From the NCBI GenBank assembly GCA_963841815.1, contig CAWJEE010000014.1, positions 8,143 to 72,142 of the forward strand: a DNA stretch of 64,000 nucleotides, read 5' to 3'. A program made the translations under genes and the position numbers. Below the pieces are notes generated by a model that had not been told where the DNA came from, ran no database searches, and saw only the letters and a program-made list of their open reading frames with translations. Shown here piece by piece: positions 1-9,256 of the stretch. The stretch is from JAOUJD01 sp963841815 (GTDB lineage: Bacteria; Pseudomonadota; Gammaproteobacteria; Burkholderiales; Burkholderiaceae_F). The number at the start of each line of letters is the position of its first letter. Position 1 is the first letter of the stretch.

Positions 1-1252
1 GTCGCGGTGGTGTGCGCGATGGGCGACATGCTCGGCTTCGTCAAGGGGCTGCTCGTCAACTTCGTCGTGCGCAACGTCAAGAAGATGGTTCCCGAGTACT
101 CGCTGCCGAACGCGGTGCGCTGGAGCGAGATGATGGCCGACGGGCTGAAGATGAACCTGAAGCCGGTCGAACGTCGGCCACGACGACGTCGCGTTCCTGC
201 AGTACACCGGCGGCACGACCGGCGTGTCGAAGGGCGCGACCCTGACGCACAAGAACATCATCGCCAACATGCTGCAGTCGGAGGCGTGGTACCAGCCGGC
301 GCTGTCGAAGCTGAAGCCGGGCGAGTACCCGGTGACGATCACGGCGCTGCCGCTGTATCACATCTTCGCGCTGACGGTCTGCGCGATGATGTCGATGCGC
401 ATCGGCGGCAAGTGCGTGCTGATCGCGAACCCGCGCGACATCCCGGGATTCGTGAAGGAGCTGTCGAAGCACACGTTCCACGTCTTCCCGGCGGTCAACA
501 CGCTGTTCAACGGGCTGCTGAACAACGAGGAATTCAAGAAGCTGAACTTCTCCCGGCTGATCCTCTCGGCCGGCGGCGGCATGGCGGTCCAGCAGGCGGT
601 CGCGGAACGCTGGCTCAAGGTGACGGGCTGCCCGATCGCCGAAGGCTACGGCCTGTCGGAGACCTCGCCGGTCGCGACGGCCAACCGCACGGACACCGAC
701 AAGTTCACCGGCACGATCGGGCTGCCGGTGCCCTCGACGGAGATCGCGATCCTCGATGACGACGGCAACAAGCTGCCGGTGGGGCAGGTCGGCGAGATCG
801 CGATCCGCGGCCCGCAGGTGATGGCCGGCTACTGGAATCGTCCGGACGAGACGGCAAAGGTCATGACGGCCGACGGCTTCTTCCGCAGCGGCGACGTCGG
901 CGTGATGGATGCCGACGGCTACACGAAGATCGTCGACCGCAAGAAGGACATGATCCTGGTCTCCGGCTTCAACGTGTATCCGAACGAGGTCGAGGGCGTG
1001 GTCGCTTCGCATCCGGGCGTGCTCGAGTGCGCGGTCGTCGGCGTCCCGGACGACAACTCGGGCGAGGCCGTGAAGCTGTTCGTGGTCAAGAAGGACCCGG
1101 CGCTCACCGAGAAGGAACTGATGGAGTTCTGCAAGGAACAGCTGACCGGCTACAAGAAGCCCAAGTACATCGAGTTCCGCGCCGACCTGCCGAAGACCAA
1201 CGTCGGCAAGATCCTTAGGCGTGAACTGCGGGACGAGAAGAAAGCGGCCTAA
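1..1252 (+). CDS. fadD: Long-chain fatty-acid-CoA ligase, 5' truncated by window edge, one frameshift
   Basis: AMP-forming acyl-CoA synthetase that activates fatty acids to acyl-CoA for beta-oxidation or lipid synthesis. The window opens inside the gene; about 170 bases are read in frame 1, then the protein continues in frame 2. The adenylation motifs are seen in order: the P-loop YTGGTTGVSKG near base 205, GYGLSETSP near 645, the SGD motif near 890, DRKKDMILVSGFNVYPNE near 937 and the C-terminal PKTNVGKILRREL near 1190 with the catalytic lysine. The frame change at about 168-172 fits one extra base, giving ...KPV-x-VGHDDVAFLQ. Because the rest is perfectly conserved, I think this is a sequence error. 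A strong terminator follows directly. Confidence 0.93.
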
Positions 1253-1270
1253 ACTGCGGGCTGCAACCGG

Positions 1271-1299
1271 AAGGCCGCCGCGCGCGGCCTTTCTTTTTT
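1271..1299 (+). terminator. Rho-independent terminator after fadD
   Basis: An 8-bp GC stem (AAGGCCGC / GCGGCCTT) with a short loop is followed by TTCTTTTTT. It starts 18 bases after the fadD stop codon. Confidence 0.88.
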
Positions 1300-1330
1300 C
1301 CTGCGCCGGACCGGCGCAGCTGGAGCCGTG

Positions 1331-1759
1331 ATGAAGAAACCATTCGTGAAGCGCCCGCGGTCGGACGAGCCCACCGGAACGCGCACCGGGCCGCGCGCCC
1401 GCGCAGCGCAGGAACGCAAGTTCACCGATCCGTACGCGAAAGCCGAACGCCCGGCCCGTGCCCCGCGCGCCGGCGGCTTCACCCGCACCGAAGGGGATGA
1501 CGCCAGGCGCCCGTCGGCGCGCCCCGCCGTGATCACGCTCGACGCGGATGTTGCTCGGGTCTTCCGCGACTCCGAGACGGTCAACGAGGCATTGCGGATG
1601 GTGATGCGGCTCGCGCGCTTCGCCGGCAGTCGGCCCGCGTTCAATCGCGATCGGCCCGCGCCGGCCTTCGCCGATCGCCGTGGCCCTCCGCGAGGCGACC
1701 GGCCGGCGGAACGTCGCGCGCCGCCGCGTCCCCGGACGCCGCGCTTCAAGGAAGAGTGA
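1331..1759 (+). CDS. Small basic Arg/Pro-rich protein of unknown function
   Basis: A 142-residue protein very rich in Arg, Pro and Ala at both ends, with one ordered-looking central stretch at about residues 62-95 (ITLDADVARVFRDSETVNEA...). The tails resemble nucleic-acid-binding disordered regions, but no family is recognised. The ATG at 1331 is chosen because a GGAG lies five bases upstream; a GTG at 1328 is the alternative. It stands alone after the fadD terminator. The central segment resembles conserved hypothetical proteins of Burkholderiales; that is from memory and gives no function. Confidence 0.65.
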   Translation: MKKPFVKRPRSDEPTGTRTGPRARAAQERKFTDPYAKAERPARAPRAGGFTRTEGDDARRPSARPAVITLDADVARVFRDSETVNEALRMVMRLARFAGSRPAFNRDRPAPAFADRRGPPRGDRPAERRAPPRPRTPRFKEE

Positions 1760-1843
1760 ACGGAGCCAGCGCTGCGCCCGGCGGCGACGGCAACCGCCTG
1801 ACTGTGTGAGGCGGGCGCAAGGCTTGAAAGCCAACCGGAAAGG

Positions 1844-2191
1844 TCAGGTCGCGGGCGCGCTGTCGATCGGCGGCGCGTGTTCGACCAGGTTGCGGCGCAG
1901 GCAGCGGTAGATTTCGCCGACGTCGAGCCGCTGGCCTTGCGCGGGTCGCAGGCTCACCTGCAGTTCGTCGCCGCGCGCGCGAACGGACAGGGCGGCACTG
2001 GAGGCGCCGAGGCCGCCGCTGCAGGTGCACGACTTCTGGCAGGCGGTCAGCGCGGCCAGCACGCTGCCCTGTCGACCGGCCACACGGCTCAGTTCGATCC
2101 GGACTTCGTTCTGCCTCTCCGACACGCGCATGCGCATTTGATCGCCTCCTGCCGGCAGTATCACTTCGTTTTGTGACACCTGCATTGTCAT
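1844..2191 (-). CDS. Hypothetical small Cys-containing protein
   Basis: A 115-residue reading frame starting MTMQVSQNEV. It has a cysteine cluster CQKSCTC near residue 50 and a C-terminal segment LDVGEIYRCLRRNLVEH. No family is recognised and no strong ribosome binding site is seen, so the start is uncertain; the open frame extends upstream to 2239. It lies 48 bases downstream of yjdF on the same strand and may be cotranscribed. It is kept as a gene because its composition is protein-like and no better frame covers the region. Confidence 0.45.
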   Translation of the reverse strand: MTMQVSQNEVILPAGGDQMRMRVSERQNEVRIELSRVAGRQGSVLAALTACQKSCTCSGGLGASSAALSVRARGDELQVSLRPAQGQRLDVGEIYRCLRRNLVEHAPPIDSAPAT

Positions 2192-2239
2192 CCGACGAAC
2201 GTACCCGCCGAACGGCGGATTACGTTGTATCGAAGGCAA

Positions 2240-2896
2240 CTACTCCGCGGCTGCAGCGAGGCCTTTGGCGGGATTCGTGCCCAGCGCCCGCAACTGGCGA
2301 TCGTGGACGCGCGACAAAGTCGCGAGTGCGACAGTTGCCCCGATCAGCGCAAGGAACATGTCCGACTGCGTGTCCCACTGGTCGCCCTGGGTGCCGAGAA
2401 ACTCGTCGGCGCCCTGTCCGAGGGAGAGCGCGGCCCACCACTCGATCAGCTCGTAGAACGCGCTGATGGCGAGCGCCACGCAGACGCACAGGAAGGCAGT
2501 CATGCGCGCCCCGCGCACGAAGGCGCCGCGCAGCAGGATCTCGCGGGCGATCAGCGCCGGCACGAATCCCTGCACGAAGTGACCCAGCTTGTCGTAGGGA
2601 TTGCGGGCCAGGCCGAACCACTCCTGCACCCAGGACCCGGCCGGCACCCGCGCGTAGGTGTAGGCCCCGCCGCCGATGAGCACCAGCCCATGCAGGAAGA
2701 TCAGCACGTACAGCAGCGTGGTCAGCCGATACCGGTCGCGTGTGGCGATCAGCAGAGGGATGGCGACGAGCACAGGCAGCACTTCCATCAGCCAGGTGAG
2801 CCGGTCGTAGGGCCGCCAGCCGGAGACGACGAGCGCGATGAGCGTCGCTGCGAGCAGCGCAAGGAGCAGGGGGCGGCGTTCGCTGGACGGGGACAT
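2240..2896 (-). CDS. yjdF: Inner-membrane protein of the YjdF/DUF2238 family
   Basis: A 218-residue polytopic membrane protein with about six hydrophobic segments. The family signature is present in YDKLGHFVQGFVPALIAREI (around residues 100-119), followed by FYELIEWWAAL and DTQSDMFLALIGA, the conserved Glu/Trp/Asp-rich membrane motifs of DUF2238 proteins such as E. coli YjdF. Length matches the family. Its function is unknown. It sits in a run of minus-strand genes with unrelated functions. Confidence 0.85.
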   Translation of the reverse strand: MSPSSERRPLLLALLAATLIALVVSGWRPYDRLTWLMEVLPVLVAIPLLIATRDRYRLTTLLYVLIFLHGLVLIGGGAYTYARVPAGSWVQEWFGLARNPYDKLGHFVQGFVPALIAREILLRGAFVRGARMTAFLCVCVALAISAFYELIEWWAALSLGQGADEFLGTQGDQWDTQSDMFLALIGATVALATLSRVHDRQLRALGTNPAKGLAAAAE

Positions 2897-2980
2897 GGCA
2901 GTCGGGCGATGGATCGCGCCGATTATCGGGTCGTTCTGCGCATCGCCGCGATGGTTGTACGCAAGGACGAGAAGCTTGGC

Positions 2981-3748
2981 TCAGGCCGGCGGTGCATCGG
3001 CGGCCAGGCGGCGCCGCAGATCGTCCGCGAGTTGCGGCGCGCGCTCGCGTAGCGCCTGCTCGTCGGCGACAAAGGCATAGCGGGCGAGCAAGGCACGCGC
3101 GTCCTCGGGCAACTGGGTCTCGACGTAGCGCCAGTTGAAGTCGAACCGGTCGGGGCGATGCTCGATGCCGAGGACTTCGAGGAGCGCGCGCAGCAGCCCC
3201 TGGTAGAAGCCGAGGGCTTCGAGGGGCCGTCCGCGCGCCAGTTCCTTGTCCACCAGCATGGCGAATATCGGGACCGAGCCCTGCAGCTGTCTCCAGCGCT
3301 TCGCGCGGCGCTCGGCCAGCGCCGGACGGTCGACGGCGCGCGCGCGGATCTTCGACGTGCGGTCGAAGTAGACCAGCGGATCGCCGTGCCGCTCGCGTTC
3401 GAGAAACGGTTCGACGCCGGATTCGCTCGCCACGACGCAGTCGATGGCGAAAAAGCGCGGGGCGTCCGCGAGGAAGTAGAAGCGCTGTGCGGTCTGCGGG
3501 AACGGCGGTGGATCGACGCGCCAGGTGTGCGCGATGGAGTGCGGCGACAGCGCCGACTCGACGGCGTCAAAGGCGGCGTCGGCGGACGACAGCGGCGCAA
3601 CGATGACGAGGTCGATGTCCGAGAAAGCGTCGAGCCGCCCGGTCGCCGCCGACCCGCCTTCGAAGCAGGCGCGGACATCGGTCACCGGCAACAGGTGCGC
3701 GATGACCGCTTCAATGATGGTGCGACGGTAGTTGGCAGCGTTCAACAC
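2981..3748 (-). CDS. Nucleotidyltransferase-domain protein
   Basis: A 255-residue soluble protein with the polymerase-beta-type nucleotidyltransferase motif GGSAATGRLDAFSDIDLVIV at residues 31-50. The Gly-Ser pair at 32-33 and Asp44/Asp46 are the metal-binding carboxylates; Asp103 in FAIDCVV is a likely third. The C-terminal half is helical and resembles the partner domain of aminoglycoside-type or regulatory nucleotidyltransferases. The substrate cannot be told from sequence. It lies 33 bases downstream of the Bug receptor gene on the same strand. Confidence 0.75.
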   Translation of the reverse strand: MLNAANYRRTIIEAVIAHLLPVTDVRACFEGGSAATGRLDAFSDIDLVIVAPLSSADAAFDAVESALSPHSIAHTWRVDPPPFPQTAQRFYFLADAPRFFAIDCVVASESGVEPFLERERHGDPLVYFDRTSKIRARAVDRPALAERRAKRWRQLQGSVPIFAMLVDKELARGRPLEALGFYQGLLRALLEVLGIEHRPDRFDFNWRYVETQLPEDARALLARYAFVADEQALRERAPQLADDLRRRLAADAPPA

Positions 3749-3781
3749 ACAGCCCGCTTCACCGAGGCGCCTGTCGATCGC

Positions 3782-4774
3782 TCAGTCGACCTTCGCGTTC
3801 GAGAACTTCACCACTCGGGCCCACTTGTCGCTCTCGGCCTTGACGAAGGCGGCGAACTGGTCCGGCGTGTTCCCGCCCGGCTCGGCGCCCTGCGCCACGA
3901 AGCGCTCGCGGACTTCCGGCACCGCCAGCGCCTTGGCCACGTCGGCCTGGATCTTCTCGACGACGGCGCGCGGCGTGCCGGCGGGAGCGAACAGGCCGAA
4001 CCAGGAACTCGCATCGAAGTCCTTCAGGTTGGCCGCCTGCTCGACGGTCGGAATGCCGGGCAATGCGGGGGAGGGATTCTTCGACGTCACGGCGAGCGCC
4101 TTGAGGCGGCCACTCTTGATGTGCGGGAGCGCGGAGGGCAGGTTGTCGAACATCACGTTCATGTTGCCGGCGATCAGGTCCGTTATGGCTGGCGCGGAGC
4201 CGCGATACGGGAAGTGGACCATGTAGATCCCCGTGACGGTCTTGAAGAGTTCGCCGGACAGGTGGATCGACGTGCCGTTTCCGCTCGAGGCCATGTTGAG
4301 CTTGCCGGGATTGGCCTTCGCGTATGCGATGAACTCCGGAACCGAATTCACCGGCAGCTTGGGATTGATCACCATCACGTTCGGCACCGCCGCGCAGAGC
4401 GTGACGGGAACGAAGTCCTTCACTGGATCGAACGGCATCTTCTGTCCGTTGTGCGCGAACAGGGCGGCATTGATCGCATGCGTGCCGACGGTGCCCATCA
4501 GCACCGTGTAGCCGTCTGCCGTACTCTTGGCGACGGCGTCTGCGCCGATGTTGCCGCCGGCGCCGGCCCGGTTGTCGATGACGACCGGCTGCCCCCACAT
4601 CTTCTGCAGTTCCGCACCGAGCGAGCGAGCGACGATGTCGGTCGTGCCGCCCGGGGGGAACGGCACGACGATCCGGACCGGCTTCGTCGGCCACGCCTGC
4701 GCGTGGACGGGCGCGACGGCGCCAAAGGCACAAGCGACCACGAAAGCCGCGAAGGCACGGCGCTGCATATTCAT
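3782..4774 (-). CDS. Bug-family (tripartite tricarboxylate) substrate-binding protein
   Basis: A 330-residue periplasmic solute-binding protein. It has a signal peptide (residues 1 to about 26, ending VHAQA) followed by WPTKPVRIVVPFPPGG and VIDNRAGAGGNIGADAVAKS, the standard Bug N-terminal motifs. Bug proteins are greatly expanded in Burkholderiales and bind carboxylates and small aromatics; the ligand here is unknown. The ATG at 4774 is chosen because GGGAG lies five bases upstream; the frame extends four codons further to a TTG. No TctA/TctB membrane partners are adjacent, so it is an orphan receptor. It is divergent from glpK. Confidence 0.92.
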   Translation of the reverse strand: MNMQRRAFAAFVVACAFGAVAPVHAQAWPTKPVRIVVPFPPGGTTDIVARSLGAELQKMWGQPVVIDNRAGAGGNIGADAVAKSTADGYTVLMGTVGTHAINAALFAHNGQKMPFDPVKDFVPVTLCAAVPNVMVINPKLPVNSVPEFIAYAKANPGKLNMASSGNGTSIHLSGELFKTVTGIYMVHFPYRGSAPAITDLIAGNMNVMFDNLPSALPHIKSGRLKALAVTSKNPSPALPGIPTVEQAANLKDFDASSWFGLFAPAGTPRAVVEKIQADVAKALAVPEVRERFVAQGAEPGGNTPDQFAAFVKAESDKWARVVKFSNAKVD

Positions 4775-4878
4775 GATGTCTCCCAAGAGTTTTGCTTTGT
4801 GAACCGGGGCAAGTCTGCCAACGGCGCAGTCGTTCGTCTATGCTGGCTGCAGCAAAGGCACGGTCCCCAGAGAAGAAC

Positions 4879-6367
4879 ATGTCGAAGTATGTGCTGGCGC
4901 TGGACCAGGGCACCACCAGCTCCCGCGCCATTGTTTTCGACCGTCGCGGCTCCCTCGTCGCCACGGCCCAGAAGGAGTTCCAGCAGATCTTCCCCAGGCC
5001 CGGCTGGGTCGAGCACGATGCGGCAGAGATCTGGTCGACGCAGCTCGAGTGCGCGCGGTCCGCGCTCAGGCAGGCCGGCGCGAACTCGTCCGACATCACG
5101 GCAATCGGAGTGACCAACCAGCGCGAAACCGTCGTGCTGTGGGACCGCACGACCGGGGCTCCGGTGGCGAACGCCATCGTCTGGCAGGACCGGCGGACTG
5201 CGGAGCGATGCGCCGAACTGCGTGCGACGGGCGCCGAGGAGAGGGTCCGGGCGAAGACGGGTCTCGTTATCGATCCGTATTTCTCCGCGACCAAGCTGGC
5301 GTGGCTGCTCGATCACGTGCCCGGCGCGCGCGCACGCGCGGAGCGCGGCGAGCTCGTGTTCGGGACTGTCGACAGCTGGTTGATCTGGAACCTCACCGGC
5401 GGGGCGGAACACGTCACCGACGTCAGCAATGCCTCGCGCACGCTGCTGTTCAACCTCGCGACACTCCAGTGGGACGACGAACTGCTCGAGTTGTTCGGAA
5501 TCCCGCGCAACGTGCTGCCAAGGGTTTCAGCTTCGAGCGAGGTCGTTGGCGTGACCGCCTTGTTCGGCGGAGAGATTCCCATCGCCGGCAACGCCGGCGA
5601 CCAGCAGGCCGCGACCTTCGGCCAGGCGTGCTTCTCGGCCCGGCATGGCGAAGAACACCTATGGCACCGGAGCCTTCATGCTGATGAACGTGGGCGCGTC
5701 GCCGCAGGCGTCGGACAACCGCTTGCTGGCGACCGCGGGCTGGACACTGGGCAGCGGCGCTCCGGCATTCATGCTGGAGGGAAGCGTGTTCGTCGCCGGT
5801 GCGGTCGTGCAGTGGCTGCGCGACGGACTGGCCCTGTTCGCCCGGTCCGACGACGTCGAGGCGCTCGCACGCCAGGTGCCGGACGCGGCCGGCGTATTGC
5901 TCGTGCCCGCGTTCGTGGGACTGGGGGCGCCGCACTGGGATGCCGATGCCCGCGGCACGATCGTCGGCCTCACGCGCGGAACGACCAAGGCCCACGTGGC
6001 GCGCGCGGCGCTGGAGTCGATCGCTTTCCAGTCGTACGACGTGCTCGAAGCCATGCAGCGTGACGCCGCCCAGCCGTTGACCGAGCTTCGGGTCGACGGC
6101 GGCGCCGCGCGCAACGACCTGCTGATGCAGTTCCAGGCCGACGTGATGGGCGTGCCGGTCGTGCGTCCGGTCGTCACCGAAACCACGGCGCTTGGCGCGG
6201 CCTACCTCGCGGGACTCGCGACCGGGTTCTGGGCCGGAACCGACGAGATCGCGGCGCTCTGGAAGGCGGAACGCCGGTTCGAGCCGGCGATGAACAGCGA
6301 CCAGCGCGGCGCGAAGGTGGAGGAGTGGCGTCGCGCGGTGGAACGCTCGCGCCGGTGGGCATCATGA
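4879..6367 (+). CDS. glpK: Glycerol kinase, one frameshift
   Basis: Phosphorylates glycerol to sn-glycerol-3-phosphate with ATP. It starts MSKYVLALDQGTTSSRAIVF, the phosphate-binding site of FGGY kinases, and carries GVTNQRET, NAIVWQDRRT, VDSWLIWNLTGG, IAGNAGDQQAATFGQ, MAKNTYGTGAFMLMN and a C-terminal VDGGAARNDLLMQFQADV. Total length (about 495 residues) matches the family. At about 5637 one extra G breaks the frame inside ACFSPGMAKNTYGTG; both sides are fully conserved, so this is most likely a sequence error. The stop overlaps the glpD start (ATGA), giving a glpK-glpD operon for glycerol use. Confidence 0.94.
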
Positions 6368-7821
6368 CCGGTCCCGGCGTCATCCAGCGCGAGCAGCTCG
6401 TCGGCCAGCTGCGCGACGCGCGTCCGTGGGACGTCCTCGTCATCGGCGGCGGTGCCACCGGACTCGGCATCGCGGTGGATGCCGCGGCGCGCGGCTATCG
6501 CACCGCCCTGATCGAAGCGCGCGACTTCTCGAGCGGCACGTCGAGCCGCAGCACGAAGCTCGTGCACGGCGGCGTGCGCTATCTCGCGCAGGGCAACGTG
6601 AAGCTCGTCCGCGAGGCGCTGGCCGAGCGTGCGCTGCTGCTTGCCAATGCGCCCGAGCTCGTGCACCCGCTCGAGTTCATCGTGCCGTGCTATCGGCTGT
6701 TCGAGCGCGAGTTCATGCGCATCGGGCTCGGCATGTACGACGCCCTGGCCGGGCGGCGCGGCATCGGCGCGACCCGATGGCTTTCCAGCGCGCAGACGCG
6801 CGAGCACTTGCCCGGTGTGCGCAGCCAGGGACTCCAGGGTGGTGTTGCGTACTGGGACGGGCAGTTCGACGATGCCCGCCTCGCCATCGCGCTGATGCGC
6901 ACTGCGATCGGACTCGGCGCCACCGTGCTGAACTACGTGCGCGTCGAGCAGATCGCGCTCGACGGCAACCGCGTGCAGCGTGTCGTCGCGGTCGACGACG
7001 AGTCCGGTGAACGGTTCGAACTGCGGGCAAAGGCGGTGTTCAACGCCGCCGGCGTCTGGGTCGATGCGATCCGTCGTCTCGCGGACGGCAACGCAACGCC
7101 ACTCATCACGGTCAGCCGCGGCTCGCACATCGTGCTCGACCGCCGTTTCATGCCGGGCGAGTCGGGCTTGATGATTCCGAAGACGCCCGACGGTCGCGTG
7201 CTGTTCGGCATTCCCTGGCACGGGCGGCTCATCGTCGGCACCACCGACGTCCCGGTCGACGGCCCGGCGTGGGATCCGAAGCCGTCGGAAAGCGAGATCG
7301 AGTTCATCCTCGAGACGGCGCGTGGGTACCTGTCGACGCCGCCCTCGCGCGCCGACGTGCTGTCGGCCTTCGCCGGGCTGCGGCCGCTGTTCTCGCCGGG
7401 CGCGCACGGGGCCACGAAGACGATCTCCCGCGAGCACGCGATCGTCATCGAGCACGGCAACCTGCTGACCGTAACCGGCGGCAAGTGGACGACGTACCGC
7501 CGCATGGCGCTCGACGCTTTGGCGCAGGCGACGCGCCGCGGGCTGCTCGACGAGCGGCCCTGCACCACCGAGAACCTCCGCCTGGCCATCGATCCGAGTC
7601 TCGAGACCGCGCATCGGGCGGCGGAGTCGTCGGCCGCGCGCGGCGATGCGGCGGGTCTGCAGGCGTACTTGCACCTCGCGGTCGAGCGGGAACAGGCGCG
7701 TCGGGCGGACGATCTCCTCGCGCGCCGGCTGCGCGTCGGACTGCTGCAGGACGGCTTGATGGAGCGGCTGCTTCCCGCCGCGACGGCGGCGCTGGGCGGC
7801 GCCCTTCCGTTACCCCGCTGA
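6364..7821 (+). CDS. glpD: Aerobic glycerol-3-phosphate dehydrogenase
   Basis: A 485-residue membrane-associated FAD enzyme oxidising glycerol-3-phosphate to dihydroxyacetone phosphate and passing electrons to quinone. The FAD-binding GGGATG is at residues 28-33; RSTKLVHGGVRYLAQGN follows at about 60, and MIPKTPDGRVLFGIPW and TVTGGKWTTYRRMA come later. The ATG at 6364 overlaps the glpK stop, which settles the start; the frame itself extends 13 codons upstream. The C-terminal cap is a little shorter than in E. coli GlpD (501 residues). It acts with GlpK to feed glycerol into glycolysis. Confidence 0.95.
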   Translation: MTGPGVIQREQLVGQLRDARPWDVLVIGGGATGLGIAVDAAARGYRTALIEARDFSSGTSSRSTKLVHGGVRYLAQGNVKLVREALAERALLLANAPELVHPLEFIVPCYRLFEREFMRIGLGMYDALAGRRGIGATRWLSSAQTREHLPGVRSQGLQGGVAYWDGQFDDARLAIALMRTAIGLGATVLNYVRVEQIALDGNRVQRVVAVDDESGERFELRAKAVFNAAGVWVDAIRRLADGNATPLITVSRGSHIVLDRRFMPGESGLMIPKTPDGRVLFGIPWHGRLIVGTTDVPVDGPAWDPKPSESEIEFILETARGYLSTPPSRADVLSAFAGLRPLFSPGAHGATKTISREHAIVIEHGNLLTVTGGKWTTYRRMALDALAQATRRGLLDERPCTTENLRLAIDPSLETAHRAAESSAARGDAAGLQAYLHLAVEREQARRADDLLARRLRVGLLQDGLMERLLPAATAALGGALPLPR

Positions 7822-7836
7822 TCAGCGAGAAGAACC

Positions 7837-7867
7837 AAAAAAAAGGCCGCTCCGAAGAGCGGCCTTT
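7837..7867. terminator. Bidirectional terminator between glpD and porin 1
   Basis: An 11-bp stem AAAGGCCGCTC / GAGCGGCCTTT with a CGAA tetraloop. A run of eight A's precedes it, which is a U-run for the minus-strand porin transcript. It lies 16 bases after the glpD stop and 28 bases beyond the porin stop. Confidence 0.88.
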
Positions 7868-7894
7868 CACAGTACAGCTGACTGTTCTTGTTGA

Positions 7895-9037
7895 TTAGAA
7901 CAGGTGACGGACACCGACGTGCCAGTTGCTTGGAATTGGCATTGTTTTCGAGCAGCGTGCCGTTCGCGTTGCGCGAAGCATAGCTCGCGTACAGGTTCGT
8001 GCGGCGCGACAGGTTGTACGTGGTGCCGAAGGCCCACACGTCGTAGTCAGGCTCGAAGTTGGTGCGGGTGGCACCCGTGACGACCGTCTTGCCGCTGGCG
8101 TTGAAGGCCTGATACGACCCGAACAACTTCCACGCGGGAGTAGGCCGTCCAGGTGGCGCCGAGCAGATAGGATTTTGCATCGAAGTTCTGCAGGCCGGTC
8201 GGCAACAGGATGAACGAACCCGTACCACCCGTCGACGGGCAGCCGATGAAGGCGATGTTGCGACTGGTCAGCCCAGGCGGCGTGCAGGCGGAAGGAGGCG
8301 ATGTCCCACGTGCCGCCGATCTGCAGGTGTTTCTGGTCCGGAAGGCTAGCGCGTTCGAGTTATTCACGACGTCATAGGTGATGGCCGCGAAGAAGGGGCC
8401 GCTCGCCCAGTTCGCGCCGAAGACCGTCGCTTTGGTGTTGGTGCCGCTCGGTGCAGTTTCGGCGCCATCGATGCGCGTCGAGTAGCCGAGACCGGCCTTG
8501 AAGCCGGCAAAGGTCGGCGACACATAGGCGACGGCGTTGTCCACGCGCAGCGCGTTCATCGAGAGGAAGGTGTTGCTCGGCGCCCGCGAGGCCGAAGCCG
8601 GTCAAGAACGGGTCGACGCGACCGATCATGTCGAAGTCACCGGTGCCCGACGAGAACGTGGCCAGACGGCCAGCGACCACGGAGCCCCAGCCACCGGACA
8701 GACCGGCGTAGGCCTGGCGACCGAACAGACGCCCGCCTTGCCCACTCGTGCCAGAGTCGATGTTGAATCCGGCTTCGAGGGCGAAGATCGCGCTCAGTCC
8801 GCCGCCCAGCGCCTCGGTTCCGCGGACGCCCCAGCGGTTGCCCGACTGGTGGCCGCCGTTGATCGCATTCACGCTCTCCTGCTGAACGCTCGGTGCGGCC
8901 GTCGTGCCGACGTTGGTCGGCCCCTGTTGCCACATGTAGTTGACGTCGAGGATGCCGTACATCGTCACGTTCGACTGTGCGACTGCGGCGCCAGAGAAGG
9001 CGCCAACTACGGCGAGTGCGATGAGACTTTTTTTCAT
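7895..9037 (-). CDS. Outer-membrane porin 1 (Gram-negative porin family), five frameshifts
   Basis: A trimeric general-porin type beta-barrel. It starts MKKSLIALAVVGAFSGAAVA with a signal peptide, followed by QSNVTMYGILDVNYMW, SGNRWGVRGTEALGGGLSAIF, RLFGRQAYAGLSGGWGSVVAGR, and ends WHVGVRHLF with a C-terminal Phe for BAM recognition. GGAGAG lies six bases before the start. The reading frame is broken near 8579, 8341, 8265, 8135 and 7928; re-joining the frames gives a continuous porin of normal length. All five breaks are single-base gains or losses and no nonsense substitutions are seen. Either a locally poor consensus or a very recent pseudogene. Confidence 0.85.
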
Positions 9038-9212
9038 TCGAAGCTCTCCTAGCTAGTGTTGGGAATTCTTGTTCGCGGCGGCCGCCGCGCCTTGAATCAC
9101 TTCCCCGGAGGAAGTTGACGAGGATTGTTCCATCCGTCCCGGGACAAGGCAAAGAATCGAGTTGAAAAGCCTCACAAATCTCCCTCGGTCCGTTGCTGTG
9201 GGGCAACAAACG

Positions 9213-9236
9213 AAAACGGGGCGCCGAAGCGCCCCG
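9213..9236 (-). terminator. Terminator of porin 2
   Basis: Read on the minus strand, the 8-bp stem CGGGGCGC / GCGCCCCG with a TTCG loop is followed by TTTTCGTTT. It lies about 20 bases after the porin 2 stop codon. Confidence 0.82.
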
Positions 9237-9256
9237 CTCTTTCACAATGCGGAAGA